Source: UBA11475 sp902486425 (GTDB lineage Bacteria; Bacillota; Clostridia; Christensenellales; Borkfalkiaceae). Taken from it: a stretch of 64,000 nucleotides of DNA. The notes under the pieces were generated by a model that had not been told where the DNA came from, did no database searches, and saw only the letters and a program-made list of their open reading frames with translations. Position numbers and translations under genes: made by a program. This document shows positions 8,077-15,971 of this stretch, one piece after another. Location of the stretch: positions 186,001-250,000 of the forward strand of contig CABTOK010000007.1 in assembly GCA_902486425.1 (NCBI GenBank), given 5' to 3'. How positions within the stretch are numbered: the first letter of the stretch is position 1; the number at the start of each line of letters is the position of its first letter.

Positions 8077-10068
8077 ATGAACAGAATCGGAGTATTTATT
8101 TGCCATTGCGGAACTAACATCGCCGGTACCGTAGACGTCGCGAGAGTCGCCGAAACCATTAAGAGCGAACCGGACGTCGTATTTGCCGCCGATTATCAGT
8201 ACATGTGTTCCGAAAACGGACAACAGCTCATCAAAAACGCAATTAAAGATTACAATCTTACGGGTATCGTTGTAGGTTCGTGTTCTCCGCGTATGCACGA
8301 AGCGACTTTCAGAAAGGCCGCCGCTTCCATGGGACTCAACCCCTACATGGTAGAAATCGCAAACATCAGAGAACAGTGTTCCTGGATTCACAAAGACAGG
8401 GAAGAAGCGACCGAAAAGGCTCTTATTTTAGTAAGAACCGCGATAGCCAAAGTTAAACTCAACACCCCGCTTACCGAAGGCGAAAGCCCCGTTATCAAAC
8501 GCGCTCTCGTTATCGGCGGCGGTATCGCCGGAATGCAGGCGGCTCTCGACATAGCCGAAGCGGGTTACCCCGTAGACATCGTCGAAAAGAACCCCACCAT
8601 CGGCGGAAGAATGGCTCAGCTCGACAAAACGTTCCCGACGCTCGACTGCTCGTCGTGTATCGTCACCCCGAAAATGGTTGACTGCGCTCAGAACGAAAAT
8701 ATAGACATCCTTTCGTATTCCGAAGTCGAAGACGTAAAAGGTTTCGTAGGGAACTTCACCGTCAAGATAAGAAGAAAGGCGAGATACGTAGACGAAAAGA
8801 AATGCACCGGCTGCAAAGTCTGCATGGAAAAGTGTCCGTCGAGAAAGGGACTTAACGAATTCAACATGAAGCTGAACAACAGAACGGCTATCTACATACC
8901 GTTCGCTCAGGCTATTCCTAACGTAGCGGTAATCGATCCCGAACAGTGCTTAAAGCTCAATACAGGCAAGTGCGGCATATGCAGCAAGTTCTGCGGAGCG
9001 GGCGCGATAAACTACGAAATGCAGGACGAATTCATCGAAAGACAGTACGGCGCGATAGTAGTAGCCACCGGCTTCAAACCTATCGAAATAGATAAGTTCG
9101 AAGAATACGGCTATGCCGAAAACAAAGACGTAATCACTTCTTTGGAACTCGAAAGACTTATGAACGCCGCCGGTCCCACCAACGGCACCCTTTTAAGACC
9201 GTCCGACGGAACTCATCCCAAGGTAATAACGTTTATACAGTGCGTAGGTTCGAGAGACGTTTCCGGTTGCGGCAAACCCTACTGCAGTAAGATCTGCTGT
9301 ATGTACACCGCGAAACACGCCATGCTCATCCGTGAAAAGTATCCCGATACCGAAGTTCACGTGTTCTATATCGACGTAAGATGCCCCGGCAAGAATTACG
9401 ACGAATTTTACAGAAGAGCGGTCGAACAGTACGGCGTCGATTACATCAAGGGTATGGTCGGCAAAGTTTATAACGAAAACGGCAAACTCATGGTTCAGGG
9501 CAGCAACCTTATCGACAACGAGCAGGTAGTAATTCCGAGCGACCTCGTAGTTCTCGCCGTAGCCATCGAACCGGAGCCTTCGGTAAGAAAGATCGCCACG
9601 CTTTTAACGGCGAGTATCGACACTAACAACTTCCTGACCGAAGCTCATCCCAAACTCAGACCGGTCGAAAGTCCTACCGCCGGCGTATACCTTGCGGGTA
9701 TGTGTCAGGGGCCGAAGGATATTCCCGAAACGGTATCGCAGGCTTCCGCTTGCGCGGCAAAGGTATTGGGGCTTCTGGCAAAAGACAAATTAAAAACCAA
9801 TCCGTGCGTAGCTCATTCGAACGAAAACATGTGCAACGGCTGTTCGCAGTGCGCAAACGTATGCGCTTACGGCGCGATAACCTACGTCGATAAAGAATTC
9901 AGAATCGGCGGCGGCAAAACCGAAGTAAGAAGAGTAGCGAGCGTAAATCCCGCGGTATGCCACGGATGCGGCGCTTGTACGGTAACGTGTCCTTCGGGCG
10001 CAATGGATCTTTCGGGATTCTCTTATAAACAGGTAATGAACGAGGTAGTCGAAATATGCAAGAGATAA
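8077..10068 (+). CDS. hdrA: HdrA-like flavin-based electron-bifurcating subunit
   Basis: A 663-residue protein, normal HdrA length. Order: N-terminal domain opening with FICHCGTN; FAD-binding GGGIAG (about 147-152) with the GGRMAQLDKTFPTLDCSSC block; a [4Fe-4S] motif CTGCKVCMEKCP (about 243-254); and two C-terminal ferredoxin motifs, CNGCSQCANVC (about 586) and CHGCGACTVTCP (about 628). In characterised complexes the HdrA FAD is the bifurcation site, splitting electron pairs between a high-potential acceptor and ferredoxin. The C-terminal ferredoxins probably exchange electrons with ferredoxin. It overlaps the next gene by 13 bases. Confidence 0.94.
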   Translation: MNRIGVFICHCGTNIAGTVDVARVAETIKSEPDVVFAADYQYMCSENGQQLIKNAIKDYNLTGIVVGSCSPRMHEATFRKAAASMGLNPYMVEIANIREQCSWIHKDREEATEKALILVRTAIAKVKLNTPLTEGESPVIKRALVIGGGIAGMQAALDIAEAGYPVDIVEKNPTIGGRMAQLDKTFPTLDCSSCIVTPKMVDCAQNENIDILSYSEVEDVKGFVGNFTVKIRRKARYVDEKKCTGCKVCMEKCPSRKGLNEFNMKLNNRTAIYIPFAQAIPNVAVIDPEQCLKLNTGKCGICSKFCGAGAINYEMQDEFIERQYGAIVVATGFKPIEIDKFEEYGYAENKDVITSLELERLMNAAGPTNGTLLRPSDGTHPKVITFIQCVGSRDVSGCGKPYCSKICCMYTAKHAMLIREKYPDTEVHVFYIDVRCPGKNYDEFYRRAVEQYGVDYIKGMVGKVYNENGKLMVQGSNLIDNEQVVIPSDLVVLAVAIEPEPSVRKIATLLTASIDTNNFLTEAHPKLRPVESPTAGVYLAGMCQGPKDIPETVSQASACAAKVLGLLAKDKLKTNPCVAHSNENMCNGCSQCANVCAYGAITYVDKEFRIGGGKTEVRRVASVNPAVCHGCGACTVTCPSGAMDLSGFSYKQVMNEVVEICKR

Positions 10069-10520
10069 TTAACGAAAAGAAAGAATTCGTTCCGAACATA
10101 GTCGCGTTTTGCTGCAACTGGTGTTCGTATGCGGGCGCCGATCTTGCGGGATCGAGCAGACTTTCTTACCCCGCGAACGTAAAAATAATCCGCGTACCCT
10201 GCTCTTGCAGAGTAAATCCCGCATTCGTGCTTAAAGCTTTCCAGCAAGGCGCGGACGGCGTAATTCTTTGCGGATGCCATCCCGGAGATTGCCACTACGT
10301 AACCGGCAACTACTACACGAGAAGAAGAATGGCCCTTTTATTCAGCTTCCTTAACTACATGGGTATCGAAAAGGAAAGAACGAGAGTAGAATGGGTTTCC
10401 GCTGCGGAAGGCGCAAGATTCTCCGCCGTAATGAACGACTTCGTTAAAGACGTAACAGCTCTCGGCGAAAACAAGAGATTGCAGGATTTGCGTGTAAAGG
10501 AGGATCGAAACAATGACTGA
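10056..10520 (+). CDS. flxD: MvhD/FlxD-like [2Fe-2S] subunit
   Basis: A 154-residue member of the MvhD family (delta subunit of F420-non-reducing hydrogenase). Cysteine blocks FCCNWCSYAGAD, VPCSCR and LCGCHPGDCHY are the family hallmarks. MvhD-type proteins link HdrA to an electron-donor module. No hydrogenase genes are present here; Flx-type NAD(P)H-oxidising subunits follow instead, so FlxD is the better name. It overlaps the genes on both sides (13 and 8 bases). Confidence 0.92.
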   Translation: MQEIINEKKEFVPNIVAFCCNWCSYAGADLAGSSRLSYPANVKIIRVPCSCRVNPAFVLKAFQQGADGVILCGCHPGDCHYVTGNYYTRRRMALLFSFLNYMGIEKERTRVEWVSAAEGARFSAVMNDFVKDVTALGENKRLQDLRVKEDRNND

Positions 10521-11487
10521 GCTTGAAAACAAAATGATATCCCGCGCAGCCGAACTTTTGAAGTCGGGCGAAGTCGCGAGAGTCGTCGGCTGGAAGAAAG
10601 GCGAATTTTATTACGATCCGTCTCCCGCCACGTTCGAAACGGAAGAAAGCCTTAAAGAATTCGTTTACAACGATTTCTGCGGAGCCAACCTTTCGAAATA
10701 TCTTGTCGAAATAAACAAAAAAGAAGGTAAGACCGCGGTATTTTTGAAGCCGTGCGACACTTACAGCTTCAACGAACTTTTGAAAGAACACAGAATAACC
10801 CGTGAAAAGACGTACGTTATCGGAATCGAATGTCAGGGTAAGCTCGACAACTACAAGCTTGCCGATCTCGGAGCCGACGGCGTAACCGGCGAAGAATACG
10901 ACGGTAACACCGTAAAGGTAACCACCGTTTACGGCGAAAAGACGTTCAATAAGCCCGAAGTTCTTCTTGAAAAGTGCTTGTCCTGCAAGGGTAAAAAGTT
11001 CATGGTTTCGGACGAAACGATAGTTCTTCACGAAATGGACGAAACGGCAAACGACAGATTCTCCGAAGTAGCCAAGCTCGAAGCGATGACCGAAGACGAA
11101 AGATTCGCTTTCTGGAAGAGCCAGCTTTCGAAATGTATCCGTTGCAACGCCTGCAGAAACGTATGCCCGGCATGCACCTGCACCAAGTGCGTATTCGACA
11201 ACGTCGATTCAGGCATCGCTGCCAAGGCAAACGACGTAGAGTTCGAAGAACAGCTGTATCATATCATCAGAGCGTTCCACGTAGCTGGCAGATGTACCGA
11301 CTGCGGCGAATGTTCGAGAGTATGTCCCGAACGTATTCCTCTTCATTTACTTAACAGAAAGTTCATAAAGGATTACGACGCGTTTTACGGAGATTTCACT
11401 GCAGGTGAAACGAGCGAAGGCAAAACCCCGCTCACTTCGTACGCGACTTCGGACAGAGAACCTAACGTAGGCGGTGAAAGAAAATGA
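10513..11487 (+). CDS. Flx-like iron-sulfur electron-transfer subunit with FrhB-like N-terminus
   Basis: A 324-residue protein. The N-terminal half resembles the F420-hydrogenase beta/FrhB-type fold (KPCDTYSFNELLKEHRI; CLSCKGK). The C-terminal half holds two [4Fe-4S] motifs, CIRCNACRNVCP with an extra Cys cluster (ACTCTKC), and CTDCGECSRVCP. It probably matches FlxB or FlxC of the HdrABC-FlxABCD complex of sulfate reducers and fermenters, relaying electrons from the NAD(P)H-oxidising subunit to FlxD. Which of the two letters applies is uncertain. Its TGA overlaps the next ATG (ATGA). Confidence 0.8.
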   Translation: MTELENKMISRAAELLKSGEVARVVGWKKGEFYYDPSPATFETEESLKEFVYNDFCGANLSKYLVEINKKEGKTAVFLKPCDTYSFNELLKEHRITREKTYVIGIECQGKLDNYKLADLGADGVTGEEYDGNTVKVTTVYGEKTFNKPEVLLEKCLSCKGKKFMVSDETIVLHEMDETANDRFSEVAKLEAMTEDERFAFWKSQLSKCIRCNACRNVCPACTCTKCVFDNVDSGIAAKANDVEFEEQLYHIIRAFHVAGRCTDCGECSRVCPERIPLHLLNRKFIKDYDAFYGDFTAGETSEGKTPLTSYATSDREPNVGGERK

Positions 11488-12515
11488 TTAAAATCAAAAG
11501 AGCAGACGAAGAAAAAGTTTATAACCTTATCGCCGCAAAGGAAGATTTGTATCTTCCCGTAAGAAAGGCGGGACAGGTCAACTACGGCAAGTACGAAAGC
11601 GGAGTCGAAGTATCTCTCGATACTCTTAAAACCGTAAAGAGCGCTAAGGATTTCTTCTTCCCGCAGAGCGAAACGATGATGAAGTTCAGACTCTCCGGCA
11701 AGAATATCGAAATCGACGATATAAGAACCGAAAAGTCGGAATTCGTTATCTTCGGCGTAAAAGCATGCGACTACAAGTCTTTCGAAGTCCTTGACAACGT
11801 ATTTTTATCCGAACCTGTAGACACTTATTATAAATTAAGAAGAGAAGCCGCCGTTATCGTGACGCTTGCGTGCAACAAGCCCGAAATAAGCTGCTTCTGC
11901 AAAAACTTCGGCATCGATCCCGCAAGCCCGAAAGGCGATGCGACCATGTGGACGGACGAAGAATACATCTACCTTACCGCCAATACCGAAAAGGGCGAAA
12001 AACTTTTGGATACTCTTAAAGAAGTATCCGTCGAAGGCGGCGAAGAAAAGGTAGAAGAAATAAAGAAAAATATTAACGAAGCCGTTAACAGACTTCCGTA
12101 TATGAATCTCGATCTTTCGGTATTCAAGGAAGAAAATCTTAACGAGCTTTTCAATCTTCCCGATTGGGGTGAACTCTCCGAAGCGTGCTTAGGTTGCGGC
12201 ACATGTACATTCGTATGCCCGACCTGCCAGTGTTTCGACATAAGAGACTTCAAGACCGATTCGGGCGCACTCCGTTTCAGATGCTGGGATTCCTGCATGT
12301 ACAGGGACTTCACGCAGATGGCGGCTGCAAACTCCAGAAACACACAGATGCAGAGATTCAGACAAAGATTCATGCACAAACTCGTTTATTATCCCTCGCA
12401 GTACGGCGGAACGTATTCGTGCGTAGGTTGCGGCAGATGCGTAAACAAATGTCCTCAGCACCTCAATATTTTGAAGGTTATTAAGAAAATAGGGGGTAAG
12501 AAAATTGGAAACTGA
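11484..12515 (+). CDS. Flx-like iron-sulfur subunit, sulfhydrogenase-beta type
   Basis: A 343-residue protein related to the beta subunit of soluble hydrogenase/sulfhydrogenase and of FlxBC. It has an FGVKACDYKSFEVLDNVF block typical of the family and two ferredoxin motifs, CLGCGTCTFVCPTCQC and CVGCGRCVNKCP, separated by about 80 residues. It normally partners a FAD/NAD-binding gamma-type subunit, which is the next gene (11-base overlap). Role: electron relay from NAD(P)H toward HdrA. Confidence 0.82.
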   Translation: MIKIKRADEEKVYNLIAAKEDLYLPVRKAGQVNYGKYESGVEVSLDTLKTVKSAKDFFFPQSETMMKFRLSGKNIEIDDIRTEKSEFVIFGVKACDYKSFEVLDNVFLSEPVDTYYKLRREAAVIVTLACNKPEISCFCKNFGIDPASPKGDATMWTDEEYIYLTANTEKGEKLLDTLKEVSVEGGEEKVEEIKKNINEAVNRLPYMNLDLSVFKEENLNELFNLPDWGELSEACLGCGTCTFVCPTCQCFDIRDFKTDSGALRFRCWDSCMYRDFTQMAAANSRNTQMQRFRQRFMHKLVYYPSQYGGTYSCVGCGRCVNKCPQHLNILKVIKKIGGKKIGN

Positions 12516-13332
12516 AAAACTCATGCCGAGAATCGGCGTTATAACCGACGTCAGAAGGGATACCGCAGACGTAAAGACTTTCAGAGTTGTAGGTCTCGAC
12601 GGTAAAAAACTTTTCGAACACATGCCCGGTCAGTGCGCCATGGTATCGATCCCCGGCGTAGGCGAAAGCATGTTCTCGATAACTTCTTCGCCCACAAACG
12701 AAGAATACATGGAATTCTCCATCAAAAAATGCGGCTGCGTTACTTCGGTCATTCACTCGCTCGAAGTCGGTCAGCAGATAACCGTAAGGGGACCTTACGG
12801 CAGATCCTTCCCGGTTGAAGGCGACTTCAAAGGTAAAGACATGCTCTTTATCGCCGGCGGTATCGGTCTCGCACCGCTCCGCAGCGTAATCAACTATATC
12901 AGACACTACCGCGACAATTACGGCAAAGTAACCGTAGTTTACGGCGCGAGAAGCAAGGAAGATTTAGTAGACATTCAGGAAATACAGAACGAATGGGAAA
13001 AAGAAAAAGACTTTAACGTTTACCTTACGATCGACAGACCCGAAGATACGTGGGACGGACACGTAGGTTTCGTTCCCAACTACGTTAAAGAATTAGGTCT
13101 CGATCCTACTCAGACGGCAGTTCTCTGCGGTCCCCCGATAATGATAAAATTCACTCTTGCCGGACTTTTGGAACTCGGCTTCAAGAAGGAAAGAGTATAT
13201 ACCACGCTCGAACTCCGTATGAAATGCGGTATCGGCAAATGCGGCAGATGCAACGTAGGAAACAAGTTCGTATGTAAAGACGGTCCCGTTTTCAGAATGG
13301 ACGAACTCGACGAACTTCCGCCCGAATATTAA
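12505..13332 (+). CDS. flxA: FlxA-like FAD/NAD(P)-binding oxidoreductase subunit
   Basis: The protein has 275 residues. It uses a TTG start at 12505, preceded by AGGGGGTAAG. It is a ferredoxin-NADP-reductase-like subunit as in sulfhydrogenase gamma and dihydroorotate dehydrogenase electron-transfer subunits. Visible features are the flavin-binding MFSITSSP block, the GGIGLAPLRS loop of the nicotinamide domain, the CGPPIMI block, and a C-terminal [2Fe-2S] motif (CGIGKCGRC plus a later Cys). It would oxidise NADH or NADPH and feed the Hdr complex. NADH versus NADPH cannot be decided by eye. Confidence 0.88.
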   Translation: METEKLMPRIGVITDVRRDTADVKTFRVVGLDGKKLFEHMPGQCAMVSIPGVGESMFSITSSPTNEEYMEFSIKKCGCVTSVIHSLEVGQQITVRGPYGRSFPVEGDFKGKDMLFIAGGIGLAPLRSVINYIRHYRDNYGKVTVVYGARSKEDLVDIQEIQNEWEKEKDFNVYLTIDRPEDTWDGHVGFVPNYVKELGLDPTQTAVLCGPPIMIKFTLAGLLELGFKKERVYTTLELRMKCGIGKCGRCNVGNKFVCKDGPVFRMDELDELPPEY

Positions 13333-13341
13333 GGAGATAAT

Positions 13342-14016
13342 ATGGAAAATTTCGTAAACGTTTATTTGTTCGGCAAAAGATACAGCGTTCCGGACAGCCT
13401 TACCATCATGAAGGCTATGGAATACGCCGGTTATCAGCTTGTCCGCGGTTGCGGTTGCAGAAACGGCTTTTGCGGAGCTTGCGCAACAATTTACAGAATA
13501 AAAGGTCAGCAGGAACTCAAAGCCTGCCTTGCCTGTCAGACTAAGGTGGAAGAGGGAATGTACGTGGCTACGCTTCCGTTCTTCCCGCTCGTAAAACAGG
13601 TCTACGATATCGAAAAGATTAAACCGACCGAACAGATCATGATGCAGCTTTATCCCGAAATTTATTCGTGCATAGGCTGCAACGCATGCACCAAATCCTG
13701 CACGCAGGGACTCAACGTCATGCAGTATATCGCTTACGCTCAGCGCGGCGAATACAAAAAGTGCGCGGAAGAAAGCTTCGACTGCGTAATGTGCGGCGTA
13801 TGTTCGTCGAGATGCCCCGCGGGTATTTCGCATCCGCAGGTAGCCGAACTTGCCAGAAGACTTTACGGCAAATACATTGCTCCCCGCTGCGAGCACCTTG
13901 AAAAGAGAGTCGAAGAAATCAACAACGGCGACTTCGAAGCGCTTTTAACAAGCGTTATGAATAAGCCGATAGACGAACTTAAAGAACTCTACAATCACCG
14001 CGACATCGAGAAATAA
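13342..14016 (+). CDS. Fumarate reductase iron-sulfur subunit, TfrB/FrdB-like, short form
   Basis: A 224-residue protein. The N-terminal [2Fe-2S] ferredoxin-like domain has GCGCRNGFCGAC and a later CLAC. The C-terminal part has two cubane motifs, CIGCNACTKSC and CVMCGVCSSRCP. This is the SdhB/FrdB layout, but both C-terminal motifs are full [4Fe-4S] types. In methanogen thiol:fumarate reductase, TfrB carries an extra HdrB-like CCG domain; this protein lacks it, and a separate hdrB sits in the same operon. The flavoprotein partner follows after 11 bases. No membrane-anchor gene is present, so the enzyme is probably cytoplasmic. Confidence 0.85.
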   Translation: MENFVNVYLFGKRYSVPDSLTIMKAMEYAGYQLVRGCGCRNGFCGACATIYRIKGQQELKACLACQTKVEEGMYVATLPFFPLVKQVYDIEKIKPTEQIMMQLYPEIYSCIGCNACTKSCTQGLNVMQYIAYAQRGEYKKCAEESFDCVMCGVCSSRCPAGISHPQVAELARRLYGKYIAPRCEHLEKRVEEINNGDFEALLTSVMNKPIDELKELYNHRDIEK

Positions 14017-14027
14017 GGAGAAACAAT

Positions 14028-15635
14028 ATGTATAAATATACCGAAGAACAACTTATTTCAATGAAAAAGGTGGAAGAAACGAGAGAAGAGAGAATGAACA
14101 ATCTCTTCCCGCGTATGACCGCCGAAGAAAAGGACGCCGTTCTTAAAGAAAATCATCCCGACTATATCGAATCCGCATATGAAAATCTTAAAGTCGGCAA
14201 AAACAAAGGCGAAAAAGTTTTACACGAACTCGCCGATCTTTTGCAGGGCAGATCGAGAATCGAAGGTCTTAAAATAGATCTCGAACATCCCGACTATGAC
14301 GTTGACGTATTGGTCATCGGCGGCGGCGGTGCGGGTTCATCAGCGGCGATAACCGCTCACGCTCACGGCGCGAAGGTAATGATAGTAACAAAGCTCCGTA
14401 TCGGCGACGCCAACACCATGATGGCGGAAGGCGGCATACAGGCGGCGGATAAGCCGAACGACAGCCCCGCTATACACTATCTCGACGCATTCGGCGGCGG
14501 ACACTTTGCCGCAAAGCACGAACTTTTATACAAGCTCGTAAACGAAGCTCCCGACGCTATCAAATGGCTCTCCGATCTCGGCGTTATGTTCGATAAAGAC
14601 GAACACGGCAACATGATCACGACTCACGGCGGCGGTACTTCGAGAAAGCGTATGCACGCTTGCAAGGACTATTCCGGTGCGGAAATCATGAGAACTCTCC
14701 GCGACGAAGTATTGAACAGACAGATCCCCGTAGTAGACTTTACCGCGGCTATCGAGATCATAAAGGACGAAAACGGCAACGCGGCGGGTGCGGTTCTCCT
14801 TAACATGGAAACCAAAGAAATCCTTGTCGCAAAAGCAAAGACCGTAATTATAGCGACTGGCGGCGCAGGCAGACTTCATTATCAGGGTTTTCCGACGTCC
14901 AACCACTACGGCGCTACAGCAGACGGACTCGTACTCGCGTACCGCGCGGGGGCAAAGCTTTTGTACGCCGACACCCTTCAGTATCACCCGACCGGAGCTG
15001 CCGAACCCACTCAGATCTTCGGCGCGCTCGTTACCGAAAAGGTTCGTTCGCTCGGCGCTCAGCTCGTAAATAAAGAAGGCAAAGCCTTCGTTTACTCGCT
15101 CGAAACGAGAGACGTAACCGCTTCCACTATTATAAGAGAATGTAAAAAACGCGGCAACGGCGTAAAGACCACCGACGGCGAAGGCGTATGGCTCGACACC
15201 CCGATGATAGAAAAACTCGGAGGCGAAGGCACTATCGAAAAACGTATTCCCGCTATGATGAGAATGTTCGGCAAGTACGGCATCGACATCAGAAAGGAAC
15301 CCATTCTCGTATATCCCACGCTCCACTATCAGAACGGCGGCATAGACATCAACGACAACGGCGAAACGACTCTAGTCAAAAACCTTTTCGTTGCGGGCGA
15401 AGCCGTAGGGGGTATCCACGGAAGAAACAGACTTATGGGCAACTCTCTTTTAGACATCATAGTATTCGGCCGCAACGCCGGTAAATACGCTTCCGAAAGG
15501 GCTAAGACCGTTAACGTAGGCAAGCTTACTCTTGACCACGTAGCGGCTTTCGAAAAAGAATGCGAAGAAGCCGGCATCCACTCCGACAAGCTTTCTCCGC
15601 AGATTCTTCCCGATTACAGAAGAAAGGATATGTAA
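14028..15635 (+). CDS. Fumarate reductase flavoprotein subunit, TfrA-like, soluble
   Basis: A 535-residue protein. It has FAD-binding GGGGAG (98-103) and the fumarate/succinate catalytic set: His320 (QYHPTG), Arg340 (EKVRSLGA), His433 (LHYQNGG) and Arg468 (GRNRLMGNS). These align with His232, Arg287, His355 and Arg390 of E. coli FrdA. The His that covalently holds FAD in Frd/Sdh is Asn129 here (DANTMMAEGG), so FAD is probably non-covalent. About 90 helical residues precede the FAD motif, an N-terminal extension absent from classical FrdA. It converts fumarate to succinate; L-aspartate oxidase is less likely given the FrdB-like partner. Confidence 0.88.
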   Translation: MYKYTEEQLISMKKVEETREERMNNLFPRMTAEEKDAVLKENHPDYIESAYENLKVGKNKGEKVLHELADLLQGRSRIEGLKIDLEHPDYDVDVLVIGGGGAGSSAAITAHAHGAKVMIVTKLRIGDANTMMAEGGIQAADKPNDSPAIHYLDAFGGGHFAAKHELLYKLVNEAPDAIKWLSDLGVMFDKDEHGNMITTHGGGTSRKRMHACKDYSGAEIMRTLRDEVLNRQIPVVDFTAAIEIIKDENGNAAGAVLLNMETKEILVAKAKTVIIATGGAGRLHYQGFPTSNHYGATADGLVLAYRAGAKLLYADTLQYHPTGAAEPTQIFGALVTEKVRSLGAQLVNKEGKAFVYSLETRDVTASTIIRECKKRGNGVKTTDGEGVWLDTPMIEKLGGEGTIEKRIPAMMRMFGKYGIDIRKEPILVYPTLHYQNGGIDINDNGETTLVKNLFVAGEAVGGIHGRNRLMGNSLLDIIVFGRNAGKYASERAKTVNVGKLTLDHVAAFEKECEEAGIHSDKLSPQILPDYRRKDM

Positions 15636-15802
15636 CTTCGGTTAACTTTCGCGGATACAGGTATTATCAAACGCTACCGTTTTGCGGACAGCGTACCGGA
15701 TAGAACAGAAAACGTTTTATCCAACCTGTTCTTTCGAAATGCTACCGTAAATCGAACAAAACAAAAAAGGCGTACCCGACGCTGTTTGCGGACGGGAATA
15801 AA

Positions 15803-15847
15803 TAAGGCGTAACCCGGTTCTGCGGTTTGCGAAAGGGTTACGCCTTA
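15803..15847. repeat. Perfect 13-bp inverted repeat after the fumarate reductase operon
   Basis: TAAGGCGTAACCC (15803-15815) and its exact complement (15835-15847) flank a 19-nt loop. Only a short T-stretch follows, so it may be an inefficient terminator or an operator/RNA-stability element. It lies in the 336-bp gap 15636-15971, where I see no gene. Confidence 0.6.
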
Positions 15848-15971
15848 GATTTTGCCCGTGATATATCAAAAAGATATAATTGTTATATCGATTTTTACTA
15901 TACGCCGACGGGCGATAAAACCAAAAATAAAATAAAAAATAAAAATAAACTTGTTTATACAAGGGGTTAAA

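Noticed and set aside
9702..9893. Arg-rich small frame within hdrA
   Set aside because: Lies fully inside hdrA in another frame, with no ribosome site.
14526..15326. 266-codon open frame opposite the fumarate reductase flavoprotein
   Set aside because: A shadow frame without start signals; all catalytic motifs are on the plus strand.
14028..15635. L-aspartate oxidase (nadB)
   Set aside because: Non-covalent FAD would fit, but the gene is paired with an FrdB-like subunit inside an Hdr-Flx operon and no nadA/nadC genes are nearby.
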